Shown in pieces: positions 10,191 through 22,995 of a stretch of 64,000 nucleotides of DNA. The notes beneath the pieces were generated by a model. It was not told the DNA's origin. It made no database searches and worked only from the letters and a program-made list of their open reading frames with translations. Position 1 is the first letter of the stretch. Each line of letters opens with the position of its first letter. Origin of the DNA: Pteria penguin (Eukaryota > Mollusca > Bivalvia > Pterioida > Pteriidae); contig CM068585.1 of NCBI GenBank assembly GCA_035048485.1, positions 51,929,009 to 51,993,008 of the forward strand, given 5' to 3'. Made by a program: the position numbers and the translations under genes.

Positions 10191-11800
10191 CTTCTTCTCT
10201 GTTATAAATTTCATTTTTATAAGAATACTTCTTCTGTACTCTTCAGATAAAATCAATCTGAAATATTTTATCCAACCTCAAGTTATTCCGCTTATCGTTT
10301 CTAGTACCCAGTACATTAAATATTGACAGACACATTGCTCATTTTCTGAAGTAACATCTGAGAACATTCTTAGAAATTTAGTTCTTTTGAAATTATTATT
10401 TTCATTTGTATTCATTTGTTAATTTTATCAATTTATTTTATTAATTAATTTTGATTTATTTATTAATTGATTTATTTATTTTATTATTATTATTGTATTT
10501 TTAGATGGGTGGAGGGGATCGAGTGCCGTATGTGTAATACAAAACCTCGTTGATTGTATGTGTTGTGATGAACTGGAGTTTTAGAAATTATATGAAAAGT
10601 ATTTATTTTCAAAAAAGTTTTGGACTCACCGAATCCAGAATTCACTTAGTAGACGAGACTCGGCGCTATCCATCACAATACATTTGCCAAAGTATAGCTA
10701 ACAGTCTACTCTCACTATCCCTTTCAAATACTTTTAGATGCTTACAATCCAACCCAGACCTAACAATTTCTTTAGCAATCGCATATAAGGGATTATGGAA
10801 GGCTATTTTCTGCATTTTCAGTACTGAAATGAATGGTATGACAAACAACAATAGGCGAAGAACTCAGAGGCAGCAGTATTTTTTAATTTAGATACCACTT
10901 ATTATTTCTTAAACAACTTGAAAGTTTCGACATCCTTTTTGGCATCAATAGCCCCGTATGTTGTCTCTAAAAATGAGGGTAAAATGGTTTAATGTTTGCA
11001 GTTTGTCTAACCTTAAAACCATTTTCTTGTATACACAGATAGTCAATTAATGTTTCAAACAGGAGCACTTAACATGTCTTTCTTTTTCAATGAATGCACA
11101 GTATTCATGAACAATGGAAATTCAAGCTTTTTTACCATTGTGGACCATTAAATAAAACTTTTGTTAGACAAAACATCTTTTCCAAGAACAATCATTGCTC
11201 ATGTACCCAACAAGAACAAAAAAAAAAAAAAAAGAACACAAAACTAACGGGAAACCAGCGTGACTGGCGTATAATCAAGACGCATACAATGACACATACA
11301 AAGCTAATAAAGTATATTTATCAGAGACACTGATAGTCAGACTGCAAACGCTAAGTACTCTTTTACATTGTAAATCAGAAGTTTACTACGACACTGTTGT
11401 GCATTAAGATAGTCGGGGGAAGGGGGGGGGGGAGCTAGGTCACATGGTGACAAGCATGAAGATACCAATTGGAACAGGGTCTAGAATTTTCAGTATCTAT
11501 CGCATCTTCAAAGCTTATCTCTGCAAAGTTAAAAACGAAAACAATTGAAAATTGAGAATTTATTACAAGAGCAGATATATCACTTTCATTTACTGGTGAC
11601 ATCGGCTTGCATTACGTGGCATTAAGACATAGTTCAAGTTCAACCTTCGTGTAATGAGTAAGAGATGTATTGTAAGAATATATTTTCTGGGAACAACAAA
11701 GTGTACGCCCAGTAATGCAACCACAGTGGATACTAGTTGGGTTTCACGTGTGACAAACAAATACAGTTTGTAACAGGTTAGAATGTTGAGCATTTGATAT
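10191..11800. other. Spacer; unassigned short open frames
   Basis: The antisense frame 10851-10666 and the sense frame 10550-10891 overlap; neither shows a known domain. There is an A-run near 11221-11234 and a G-rich run near 11417-11432. No gene is called. Confidence 0.4.
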
Positions 11801-11810
11801 ATTTTATGAA

Positions 11811-12300
11811 ATGAATGATATTGTTGATACTGTTCAGCCTACTAAAATAAAACGATGTATGATAAATGATATTTTATGTGGAAAAGAAAACAATATTGGC
11901 AAAATGAGTTTATTCAATGATGACTGCATCATATCCATGTCAACAAATTTAGGGCACAATGTAGACAAAGAAGACGGGTATAAAGTAATTTCCTAGTGGT
12001 ACATTACCGTTGGCAGTTGATACTAGAAAAATGTTATAAGACCTATTCCAGAAAAAAAACTTTCTTTTTGCTCATCAAATGCTGATGAAAATGAAATGCA
12101 TCTCTTATTAAAATGTGAGTTGTGTGATAATAATATATTTAGACCTTTTTTCACATTGAACAGCATTTCCAGCATGAAAACTTCAATGATATGTATGATA
12201 CTGAAACACTTATCTTTCTAACGAATATCGTTGATTTCCAATAAAAAAATGGCAAGTATTTTACTTAATATGTACCAAAGAAAGGAACATTTTTATGAAT
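11811..12300 (+). pseudogene. Possible C-terminal tail of a non-LTR retrotransposon pol
   Basis: About 250 bases into this region the plus strand reads FCSSNADENEMHLLLKCELC. It resembles the region after the RT of many LINE pol proteins, which have a C-x-x-C...E-x-E-x-H-x-[LF]-L-x-x-C block, followed by a helix-rich end (SNKKMASILLNMYQ). Stops interrupt the frame, and no RT lies upstream. The call is weak and rests on that one motif. Confidence 0.35.
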
Positions 12301-12401
12301 GAGATTCATGTATATTAATTTAAAAATTGCGTTAAGCTGTCTTCTGTGTCTGCTAAGGCAAGGTGCCATTTTGTATTTCATCAGGGATAAATTGTACCCT
12401 G

Positions 12402-12804
12402 GGGTGCAGTCCTAACATAACATTATATTAACGTCGCGTTAACATAGGGTTTGCTATCCTCGTGCGCTCAGGACTGCTGAGCACACGCGTTAAAGTTAAC
12501 GCAAATTTCCTCGTGAACTTAATTTCGAGACTGCGTGAATACGCTTGACAGCCACGTTCGCTTGCTTACAACTTGAAACTTACATTAACATATACATAGA
12601 AATGGATTTGAAGAAAAATCGATATAAACATTGTATATTTAAATATAAAAGCATATTACTGTGTGCATGTAGGTAAATATTTAGATTAAAATTAAACGCT
12701 TACGAGTAAAGGGATGAATTTTAAAAATATGGAATACAATTTTCGAACATTGAATATAATGAAATTTATTCTAATTTTATAATAATAATAGGAATAATAA
12801 TAGC

Positions 12805-12836
<32 letters not shown>

Positions 12837-13019
12837 TAATAATAATAATAATAATGCAGTGCATCTCTACGCATTACAAATGTAGGCATGTGAACGCAAG
12901 ACTTGACCATTAACGCAGGGGCGCACGGGCGTCCGGTCAAGCAGTACTAGCGCGTGTGCTAAAGCAGTCCTCGTGACCGCTTTTCGCGTTAACGTGCATG
13001 TTATGTTAGGACTGCACCC
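12402..13019. mobile_element. 618-bp MITE with long terminal inverted repeats
   Basis: The left end GGGTGCAGTCCTAACATAAC, followed by AT, is matched exactly in inverted orientation at the right end (12998-13019). Weaker inverted similarity extends inward for about 80 bp: GGACTGCTGAGCACACGCGT on the left against GGACTGCTTTAGCACACGCG on the right, read from the right end. The interior is A+T rich and contains an (AAT)n microsatellite at about 12776-12856. There is no transposase, so it is non-autonomous. I could not identify a convincing target-site duplication, so the superfamily is left open. Confidence 0.8.
12776..12856. repeat. (AAT)n microsatellite inside the MITE
   Basis: Almost uninterrupted AAT/ATA units with a few G and C interruptions. 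It lies inside the MITE, so it is probably derived from an A+T-rich internal segment of the element. Confidence 0.85.
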
Positions 13020-14299
13020 ATCTGTGTATTTAACATGTGATACATTATTTAAACTTGACGATATAATTAGTGTTGTAGATCAACAAAGAGATGTGTCATT
13101 CGCAGATGACTGTAAAGCATATCCTTCTCTTGTATCATCTGCAGCCTTCTATTCTTTGTAGAAGGGAGTTTTAATTTATTCACAACCTTAAGTCATCGTT
13201 TATACTGTTTCTCTGTATGCATCTCGGTAAATTTCCAGGGACATTTACCAGCCTCTCTGTCGGCCTGGGCAAATTTTTAGGAAATGTATTTCAGATGATA
13301 GTGATTTTTCTTATTAGTGATTGTAATTCTCATTTACTGTGATTCAAATTTGATATTTTCCACACTTTCCTTTCATCTTCATCTGTTGAAATTTTATAGA
13401 ATGTGTGTGACTGTCTTTTGTTTTGGACGCTATTTTCTTTGAACAATAAACATTCAATATTTTATCCAACTCTTGCAACTTACATGTAAAAAAGGAACAT
13501 ATTCATTGCAACAAAAACTGATACCAACACAATGCTAAAAGATAAATAAACATAATAATAAACAATAAACATTGCTAAATCAAGGAGATTTTGACCTTTT
13601 GGACAATCAAGAAAATGGTGCCTTGGTCATTCAGCTGGAGGCTGCAGTAGCAGAGACCGTTATATCAAGTGCCTCGGAGTTGACATCGCGATGTGACTAC
13701 AGTGTCTGTAGTGTTACCTTCCTGTTAGTATGCTTGCAGTGTGGACTAATTCAAAGGTCAACACACTGCTCTGTCTATGACGTCACGTGATCAGAAATAG
13801 ACTGCAAATGACGACACAAAGTGTTATACCTCAAAGCTGCCTTATCTAGAAGACTTCTAATGACATATTTTTCACCAGGATTTCTCTTGGTTCCTTGTAT
13901 TACATAAGTTGTCTTCAAACTGATATAGTAAAATAGCTTTCAAATGTTCCTACTTTTTGCATGTGATTCACAACATTTTTGTTAGCAGTAAGTAAAATCT
14001 TCTTTCGTTGTATCAAAAAAAAAAAAAAATAATAATAATTATAATAAATAGATAAATAAATAAATAAAAGCAGTGTTAAAGCAAACATCCAGATTTTATT
14101 TCAGAAGGGAACCAACAACAGCAAGATTTCCTTAGACATTTTGCTAGATCACAGTGATGCATTCAGAACGATGAATTGTTAGCTAGTCTGATTACAACAA
14201 TTATAATTAAATCAGGTTTTTTTTTCAAATAGTATCCACCATATTTAAATATACGCATTGCATATGACATTAACGAAACAAAGCAAAATATTTTAGTTT

Positions 14300-14300
<1 letters not shown>
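13020..14300. other. Spacer, nothing recognised
   Basis: An open frame at 13572-13790 (plus) is free of stops but shows no known motif. There is an A-run followed by (AAT)/(AAATA) units near 14017-14068. Confidence 0.4.

Positions 14301-14301
<1 letters not shown>

Positions 14302-14346
<45 letters not shown>
14302..14346. repeat. (GA)n microsatellite
   Basis: About 20 GA units with one AA interruption, immediately left of a SINE copy. Confidence 0.9.
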
Positions 14347-14348
<2 letters not shown>

Positions 14349-14364
14349 TACTCCCCAGACAAAC

Positions 14365-14630
14365 ATTGATTGAATATTGTTTAATGTCACTCCCCGATTA
14401 TTTCACGTATATGGTGACATCATCTGCCTGATGCATTGAATAGAAACTTAAACCTTTGCAACGGAACCATCCGCAGCAGTAAGGATCTTTTACATGCAAC
14501 GCCTACCGTGACACGGGACCTCGGTTTTTACTGTCTCATCCGAAAGACAGATCACCAGGGCGGAAGTCGAACCCGAGACCTCTCAATCACGAGCCGAACG
14601 CATAGTCACTAGGCCACACTGTCTTCCTCA
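14365..14630 (-). mobile_element. tRNA-derived SINE, copy 1
   Basis: Read on the minus strand, the head lies on the right (GTGGCCTAGTGACTATGCG, A-box like; GGTTCGACTTCC, B-box like). The body then contains AAAACCGAGGTCCCGTGTCA and a conserved segment ending at CACCATATACGTG. It shares this layout with copies at 20.6, 35.8, 41.8 and 60.1 kb. Such SINEs are transcribed by RNA polymerase III and depend on LINE machinery. The promoter boxes here carry substitutions relative to the 20.6-kb copy. Confidence 0.75.
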
Positions 14631-14984
14631 GACAAACAATTTACAGAACTGAAATCAAATTTTTTATAAGTTCAATATATAATAACATAATATAAGTTAA
14701 ATAATTTTTAAAAGTTTTCAGATCATCCTATTTCGATTTCTATTAATTCATTAGTTTGAAAAACATTGTATATTTATCTATTCTAAAACACGAAACGGAA
14801 TTCATTTATTCTTAAATGTTGTCTATCTCGTAAAAATAATAACCAACAAGTATGTATTTCGATCAGAAGAAGCATAAACCCAAACTTTGACCCCACTTCT
14901 CTGAACATTTGACCATAAAATGTAAAAGTAAAAAATAAAAAAGTACCGAAGGATTAACCACATCTGCAAGTCCATTGAATTAAA

Positions 14985-15070
14985 GGACACTCTCGTTTAC
15001 AATGTTATATTCAGACAAATGCGAACCCCAATTCCGCTGAGGTGAGAAGGCGACCCAACACCAGTCGCAA
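14985..15070. repeat. Fragment of the CACCTGGTCTCACCTC-family repeat, inverted
   Basis: The words TTCAGACAAATGCGAACCCC, AATTC and GAGGTGAGA are the reverse complement of the stretch at about 17770-17812 (TCTCACCTC, then GGGGTTCGCATTTGTCTGAA). This links the two loci to one family member with a different right half. Confidence 0.55.
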
Positions 15071-15249
15071 AAGTCCTTCAAAGAGTGTTCGAGTTCAGGA
15101 AGTAAAAACATGCATACACACATGACAGGCAAACATATAGGAGACAAGTACATTAAATCAAATAATCTCGTTCTGTAAAAAAGAAGAGTTTAGTGTTTTC
15201 TATTTTTGTTCAAGTATTGTATCTGTCTTTTTTATTCCTATGTCAGAGA

Positions 15250-15900
15250 AACTTAAGAGGACTATAGTGTTTATCGTTGTCCGTCTGTCTGTCCGGATAG
15301 TTTCCAGACAATAAGTTCAGTGAGGAATTACCAATTTGCTTCAAACTTTACACAATGTTAGCTTATAAAATCAAATGTGTGACTGATTTTGGGGTAAAAA
15401 GTCAACTCTAAGGGTCACTCTGTATACTATGTATATATATATCATTGTATTTCGGTTTCCATATGATAAGTTGAGCTAACAATGATTGATTTTTTTCACA
15501 TTTCATATAAGTTTAGCTCATGTAATGGTCTATCAATTCTGATAAAAACAATTACTGTTACTACAAATAGACATATATCACTTTATTTTAATTTGCCAGA
15601 TAATTACTTGAGTTAAGAGCGATTCATTTCTTTTGAAAACCATATAGGTCTAGTTTATGCAAAGGTGTAGAATAAAATTGATTTTGGGGTCAAAACGATT
15701 AATTCTAAGGATGAATGTTTCTCACTGAATGTCGGTTGCCAAACAATAACGTTAGTTAAGAATATTTGATTTCTTTTAAACATCACTGAATGCTAGCTTA
15801 TGCATACCTGTAGGTCTAGGTTGGGATAGAGTTTGGGGTCAAAAGGTCAACTTATAGGGTCACTGTTACTAAACATAGACATCAGCATAGTTCAGATGTA
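15250..15900. repeat. Satellite-like block of ~150-bp diverged modules
   Basis: The block opens with GTCCGTCTGTCTGTCC. It then repeats a module marked by a TTTTGGGGT phrase (15389, 15681, 15834), each followed within 10-25 bases by a CTAAGGGTCACT-like word and at intervals by TTAGCTTATG and GGTCTAG. Spacings are about 292 and 153 bases, consistent with a unit near 150 bases and one unit lacking the marker. It is non-coding. Confidence 0.5.
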
Positions 15901-16329
15901 GATATATACATAAAGTGTATTCTATGTCAAGTGTTCCTGTTTACATACAATTTTCTTGAAAGGTTCTGGAAATTTTAAATAATAGTAAATTTCTCTAGGC
16001 TATCAAAAATTAATTTGAACCTATTAAATAAACATTTCGCATTGTGCATTTTTCGTTTACTTGCAATTACTGTAAAATTTATATCATGTGAATTGATGAT
16101 AAACCGACAAACTCACTTTCATGACTATGTCATTATGTTGCTTAGTATCTACACATCCAATCCTAAAACTGATCTTGTTTATAAAATATTACTCCTATGA
16201 GATAACCGCCAAAACTGCACATAGCACATTTATTCTGTTCTTGTGTACAAAATACATATTTTGTTAAATCTGTTTGCAGATGTCTCCAATATAAAGATCT
16301 GTTTTCGTTTATTTTTTGTCGATTGCTTC

Positions 16330-16659
16330 TTAATAAGCAAGTTTATCATCACCATTACTTTTGTTTTCATCATGTATGTCATCTCCCTTATCTTTGATAT
16401 ATATATTACTGTTTTCAGCATCATCCATGGATGTTTGTTCTTCATTTTCAATATCGCTGTTACATTCGTTGTTTCTTAGTTCTTTTATGGAACTGTGTTT
16501 CAGGGTGTCATTACCTTCTTTATTTCTTTCCAGTAAATCCAATTCAATTACCTCACAGTAATCATTCACTTCTTCCATTTCTATAACTGTCACTCTAAGA
16601 CATCGTTTAAACTTCTTTTTCACATCGAGATCTTTTGAGTATCTATTTAAAAATACCAA
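16330..16659 (-). CDS. Unassigned acidic open frame, candidate terminal exon
   Basis: A 109-residue open frame with basic start (KKKFKRC) and long acidic, asparagine-rich tail (SDIENEEQTSMDDAENS, KDKGDDIHDENKSNGDDK). Composition is unlike the A+T-driven random frames around it. A plausible acceptor lies just inside the frame: the sequence at about 16642-16646 reads ...tttaaatag before ATACTCAAAAG. It therefore fits the last, cytoplasmic-tail exon of a minus-strand gene. The nearest minus-strand exons are those of the secreted family at 23.0-23.8 kb, but no transmembrane exon was found between, so the link is speculative. It could be a chance frame. Confidence 0.3.
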   Translation of the reverse strand: MVFLNRYSKDLDVKKKFKRCLRVTVIEMEEVNDYCEVIELDLLERNKEGNDTLKHSSIKELRNNECNSDIENEEQTSMDDAENSNIYIKDKGDDIHDENKSNGDDKLAY

Positions 16660-17263
<604 letters not shown>

Positions 17264-17574
17264 TATACAATGCAATCAAAGCTGATTACTAGATTTTGGA
17301 TTATTAGTGATAATAATATGTAAAATGTCATCCTACCACATACTGCGAAGATAGTTATGAGCATATCACGATCGCTCTCTCTTTGGGGAGAAACGGTTTG
17401 ATAAACTGAAACAGATATTCACATAAACGTATCACACTTTTTCAAAGAGTACAGAATATCAATACATGTTGCAAGGATCAAACTGCTGTTATCATCCCAA
17501 AACAAAACCCACAAGCAAAACCTAAACCAAAGAGAACAAAAGCGATGTGTGTAAGCTTTTTTTCAAGTCAAAAA

Positions 17575-18160
17575 TAGGGAATAGGATTACCATGGGCATG
17601 CGAGTGTTTTAGAAAAAAAACTGATAGGGTATCGGCGAATATCTTGTCTCCTTCATGCGTTTGTTCTTTTATATTAATGTAATTACTTCCTCGATTTGAA
17701 AAATGTTGTTGGACTTTTGCGACGGGTGCTATGTGAAACAAGGGGACGCTTACTCCCCCGGGCACCTGGTCTCACCTCGCATTTATTGGGGTTCGCATTT
17801 GTCTGAATATGACACTATACCCGATATTGTCCTTCTATTCCATGGATTATGAGATATGGTTTACCCTTCGATACTTCTTCGTTTTTTACTTGTTCATATT
17901 CATTTATGTATACAGTGCTAAATCATATTTGTTTCGTCTGTATCAATATCGAAGAAGTACCAAACCGTTAATCATTCTCAAAGTCCAAGGACAGATACAA
18001 AATGTATGTAAGTGTATTCACAGCGGGTGTGCCTAGCCAATTAAGAGACGCTCACTCCTCCCAGTGACTTGGTCTCTGCTCTGAAGTTTAAGGGTCCGTG
18101 AATGTTCACAATGGTACATTGTTGTCAGTGCTATAGTTATGTGACACAAGTTACTTTCTG
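17575..18160 (+). repeat. Composite short dispersed repeats (TATCGGCGAATA and CACCTGGTCTCACC families)
   Basis: The left part carries GGATTACCATG and GGGTATCGGCGAATA, words also present at about 56170-56235. The centre (17750-17790) has GGGCACCTGGTCTCACCTCG. The right part (18026-18151) has the full short repeat: TGCCTAGCCA, AGAGACGCTCACTCCTCCCA, GGGTCCGTGAATG, TACATTGTTGTCAGTG and GTTACTTTC. The sequence before it (ATACAGTGCTAAAT then CACAGCGGGTGTG) is shared with 58405-58460. On the minus strand the left part reads through as FADTLSV...HGNPI, and the 56.2-kb copy keeps FADTVSV...HGNPI, so an ancestral protein fragment is conceivable. Confidence 0.6.
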
Positions 18161-20590
18161 ATTTTTCATGGAATACTGATAGAATGTCGACAAAGAACCA
18201 TCAGTCTGTCCTACAATAACTTGCAAAACATAATGTAAAGAAAACCCATGGTCAAAACGGACAGTGTTGTTTTAGAGATAGTCCATAAAGTGTATATTTC
18301 ATCTAGCTGTTTAGTCAGAAACATAATACTCATTTAAAGGGAATGGCAGTTTAATTTTTCCATTGTTCCAATACAGTAGTATAATAAACTTTGTCAATTA
18401 ATAGGATATATAATGCATTCAAAATAGACATATTATGGGTAGGTAAATGGTATGGTTCCGTAGGACATTTAATGTATTACAAATTGGGCCTTTATACAAA
18501 CGCACTGATTTTTGTTTCGTTTGTCGTGAATAGTAAACTGGAGACGCTGACTGCTGGATCATATTCTTCACTAGAGTGTTCGAAGGTATTGTTCTTTTGA
18601 AAATGCCTTGTCTTTGTGGGCTCTTTGCTCTGTAGAATGGACTCGGTTGTCGAAACATCATCTATACTTTTTTAAAAGAAATTCTGTTTATACAAAAATC
18701 TTAATATCCTATAAAGTGATGTATATATTTTACAATTTATAATATAAGTTACAATTAAAGTTTGACATTGCTGAATCATCTATCTTGATAAAGTATAGTA
18801 TTGGTTGAATTTTGCAGATATCTTGATTGCGTTTGTCTTAAATCAATGTTCATCTTTATATGTTACTCTAGAAAGTGAAAGACCACCACTTATTTTTGCC
18901 TTTAATGATTGTCGTTGTCAAATAAAAAATGTATCTACTGCATGACTATATTAAAGTAATGGTAATAACTGGTATTTTGCTAACCTTAGATTATTCCAAA
19001 GATTCCAAAGGGAGCTTTTGAGACAGGTTGGGTCTGAAATAAAATGAAATCTTTATTGCCGATTCTGTGTTTGCTAAAATAAATTTATGGCTTAAATTTG
19101 ACATACATTTAGATGCAAATTAAATATATTTAAATTATCGGCAACAAAACATTACTGAGATATTTAATTATCAATTACATGTATGTTGTCTCTGATAGGC
19201 TTGTTTGCTCCAGGAGGTTTTAAGTTACATGTGGTTCTACGAGTCATTAAAAAGATCTACTTAGAGAATATCGCTGTTAGGTGACATTTACAGATATCTA
19301 CATTCATATACACTGAACTGCGGTTTAAATACTGACTTCACTTTTTTGGTATATATACCTTGCATGTAAACACCTCTGAGTAGTGCACCTATCAGTGACT
19401 GTATTGCAATATGATCTGTGTGTGGTGTACCTAAGAGTAAAAATATGCTAAACTGTCTGTGAGTTGCCCAGCTGTCAGTGATTGTAACTAATAAAAACTA
19501 TAAAATTAAAGCGTGAATGATCTGACAAGGATGGAAGAGATTGGAGATAAGAGAGAAGGGGTGTACACCTGAGATAGCGTATGAATTCTAAAATATTCTA
19601 TCTAAATCTTGAACAATGTACTATTTCTTAATATTTTTCTGTATCCCACATATAAATTTTTAAATTTTAAACATTGTATTAAGGTTTAGTTTGTTTCTGT
19701 TATTCAGTAAGGTTTAGGACGCCTGAGACAGATTAAAGTGACCTACTGTAATCACAATTTGTATTTTGTCTTCCATAAACAAATCATATATTTAATATCT
19801 CATTAATTACCCATGAGGTTTTGATTAAACTTGGTATGAAGTACTGATTGTAGTTGTTTTTCAACCTTTTCTAATCAGGTAAAGACCCGGATGTGTGGTC
19901 AAGTCAAGGTATTTCTTGTAATGTTCCATGTGATTATCTCTATGTGTTCTGCGTGTCTGCGATGAAATTTGTATACAACTGAATCAGTTTGTTTTCTTAT
20001 ATGTCTTGTATTTGTTGACCATTTTGCATGTAATTCCGATACTTAAAAAATCCCCATGCCGCTTATGTTGCAAGTTATTTCTGGATATTAATAGTAAGGA
20101 AAATGTACAGCACTTGCGGGGACAAGCAATTTTGAGGGGTTGAATGTCTACGAATACGGAAAATATTTCTATTGAAAACAAACCATTAAAGGACATCAAA
20201 TAAAACACCTTGTCCTCCCATCATGAAACAATCAAACACCTGAACATTGTATGAATCTCTAAAAAAAAAAAAAATAAAACAATTAAAAAGGCCCCTTTCA
20301 GCACACTATGTAGGATTAAATAGTCACAAAATATCCACTGATGTGTTATTTCAGTGTGCAGCACGCAAGGACAGTTTTATTAGACTGACATCGTACGATC
20401 GAAAAGATAGAGTTCAGAACTTACCATCTTGTGTTCAATTTAAAAATGAACTTTTGTACAAAATGATTGGACATTTGATTCATACCGGTCATGTTGTATG
20501 ACATGTAAAAGTTCTTTTCTTCAAAGATATATAATATATCCTCCAATGTTAAGCCTAAGATAGTACGCTGTCCACTTTATCGAAATGGTT
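18161..20590. other. Spacer without recognised genes
   Basis: Several short frames of under 90 codons (18391-18600 plus, 18419-18661 minus, 19984-20208 minus, 20247-20501 plus) have no motif I recognise. No SINE promoter or inverted repeats were seen. Confidence 0.4.
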
Positions 20591-20593
20591 GTT

Positions 20594-20878
20594 TGATTGA
20601 TTGATTGATTGATTGATTATTGTTTTACGTCACACCACGAATATTTCATGTATATGGTGACGGCATCTGCCTGATGCGGAGCATACAAATTTTGACCTTT
20701 GCAACGGACCCACCCGAAGCAGTGAGGGATCTTTAACGTGCCATGCATACCATGGCACGGGGCCTCGGTTTTTACAGTCTCATACCAAAGACATAACACT
20801 GGCATCACCAGAGCGGGACTCGAACCCCAGCCTCCCGATCAAGAGTCCGACGCGATACCACTAGGCCACGCCGGCTTT
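20594..20878 (-). mobile_element. tRNA-derived SINE, copy 2 (best preserved)
   Basis: On the minus strand the head reads GCCGGCGTGGCCTAGTGGTA with an intact A box (TGGCCTAGTGG). About 35 bases further on is an intact B box (GGTTCGAGTCC), the two internal RNA polymerase III promoter elements. The body contains ACCGAGGCCCCGTGCCATGG, CACGTTAAAGATCCCTCACT and a segment through CCATATACATGAAATATTCG. It ends in a tail of (AATC)n units (20593-20617 on the plus strand as TTGA units). Layout and tail fit a molluscan tRNA-derived SINE; relation to the described V-SINE/RUDI type is possible but untested. It is the reference copy for the six others in the window. Confidence 0.85.
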
Positions 20879-21204
20879 ATCGAAATGGTCACTTATTTTC
20901 CAAGTAGATACATTCACAAAGAAAAAAAAATTGTCGTGCATTTTAGTAAAGGATATTTTTGTTTATTTGAAATGGTGGTATTGGCTGTATGCAAAATATA
21001 AATTTCTGAAGATATTATCGCTCATGAAATGACTACAAGCAACATGCCTGCAAATAGACGAAGAATAACAATAAATATTTCTGCCATCTGCCAATGTTCC
21101 TTTGACAACAATTACGGCATTCAGATTAAGTAGTAAGGTAAGTTTCTTTATGGCGTTATCGATATTACAGTCTACTTAAACTGTATACCAACAAATGCCA
21201 GGGT

Positions 21205-21310
21205 GTGTTACCCGAATTGGTAATCAGATATTTTAATAATAATAATAGAGTATATGGAAGCCTGTTCTTAATATTTACCACTGTGTCCAACTCATAACAA
21301 GCGTGGTATA
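21205..21310. repeat. Dispersed repeat, copy 2 (partner near 0.8 kb)
   Basis: Shares TTGGTAATCA, ATGGAAGCCT and CCAACTCATAA in order with 775-860. No coding sense is evident. Confidence 0.6.
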
Positions 21311-22995
21311 GTCGACTTATAACTATGTGAACGAGTCTTTTTTCGCGTTATTAGATAGAAATCGAGAAATATACACAAGAAAGCTTGTCATGGTATGAGT
21401 ATTTTAGGGACACACTTGTTTTTTCACTACTAACACCCGGTAGACATACATTTGATACAAAATAAGCACGAATAAAAGATGCTCGGAGAGCATCGGTGAT
21501 ATTCATACACATTCTACGTCTGTTTCAACCTTCATGATAACGGGAGCTGAAGAAAGTCGTAGTACTTTTACAGATGCCTTTAGATCTACTTCAAGTTATA
21601 ATGGTATTAACATTCTAGACAGTGTCAAAGACTTCATGTTCTAAGAAGCATAGGGGCAAAAAAAAAAAAAAAAATCCTGAAAATAGAAATAAAGGTGTAG
21701 CGAGCCATATGAAATCCTTCTGATATTCATTTATTTGATTTATATATAGAACAGAGATTCCAACCACTCCATATAGAATGATGAACTCGAGAAAATTTGA
21801 CTAGACAAAATTCTCCGACAAAACACTGTTCCTTTGCTGATTATTTATATGAACATGTTTCCAAAAAAAAAAAAATCACATATTGCCATGTGCGAGGTTG
21901 AAACATTCTTTAATTGCAATACAATTCAGTTTAGTGTTTATTTCACTTCTGTGCAACGATATTGAAATTTGGCTCTGAGCTGAATATTTGAACTATGTAA
22001 TATGCAAAATGAGATGCTGCAACCTAACGACTACGATATATGATAATTGTTGTCGCTCTACGTGATTCTGATACAGTAGTTGCTTTCGTTTCGTTCCTTT
22101 AATGTTTCCTAATGTTCGTTTAGGGCAGCACATGCATGCTGAACCCAACAGTTTCTCAGCACTGGGATGTTTTTCTTTTGTATTTTTCAAGTACATTTTG
22201 AACAAAAAAGGTATTTTCAAGATTAAAAGTTAACAGTCAACTGTTGTATAAAAAATGAACAAGAGAATATATGCATCTGCAACCGTTTCATGCCCATCAG
22301 TGTTAGAAAAATGAACATATACAGGTCCATGATACAAGCTCATTCACGTTTGCAAATTCAAATAAAAAAATAAAATGTTGTTTAAATAACTACTGTAGAC
22401 TATTTGTTCATTCACATTTTTCACATTTAAATAAGAAAGGTAAACTGTAATTTAATAACTGCTATAGATTTATTTGGTTTTATTATTATTATTATAAATA
22501 TTATTACTACTATCACTTTTTAATTTTCATTTTTATCAGTTTTGATGTTGTGTGTTTTTGTTAGAAAAAAAAACACGTCGCTGTAAATTAATTTTACTGA
22601 CGTTTAGTTTTTATAATAAGCTGTGAGCGAGAAATTGTATAGCTGTTAAATAAAATTTATTTACTCTTAATGACATGAATCAATCGATTAAACGCTTGAT
22701 ATGTTACTAAGTGTTCTTTAAGCGCGAAAATGATTCTGGCTACGTAATTATTATAGTAAAAATCGACCTGTTCCAGAAATACAACTTCAGGAAATTTTAA
22801 TGTTCCGAAAACTTTTTTCGCAATTTTTCGACATGTAATAATTTGTTTCTCGCAAATGCGAGTAATTTACCCGTGGTCCTGTGTAAGATAACCATTGTGT
22901 CGTCATAACTACATTTTCCTGACAACAAGTGATCTTCCGTTACCGCACGCCATCTAAAACCAGGTAATACGTATCACACATACATAGACACTTAC
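21311..22995. other. Spacer; expected place for 3' exons of the 23-kb gene
   Basis: Minus-strand acceptors such as cttgttgtcag (about 22921) and ttatcttacacag (about 22880) exist, but joining them to exon 2 in phase 1 creates an immediate TGA. I could not place a third exon. No other feature was recognised. Confidence 0.4.

Noticed and set aside
10550..10891. 113-codon open frame with an overlapping antisense frame
   Set aside because: No motif, no splice or repeat context, and both strands are equally open; kept only as unassigned spacer.
12692..12940. Tyrosine-rich frame on the minus strand
   Set aside because: Translation of the AAT microsatellite inside the MITE.
14163..14390. Leu/Ser-rich signal-peptide-like frame
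   Set aside because: Produced by the (GA)n microsatellite and the SINE edge.
20594..20878. Stand-alone tRNA gene, suggested by intact A and B boxes
   Set aside because: The tRNA-like head lacks a complete cloverleaf and is joined to a SINE body and tail repeated elsewhere in the window.
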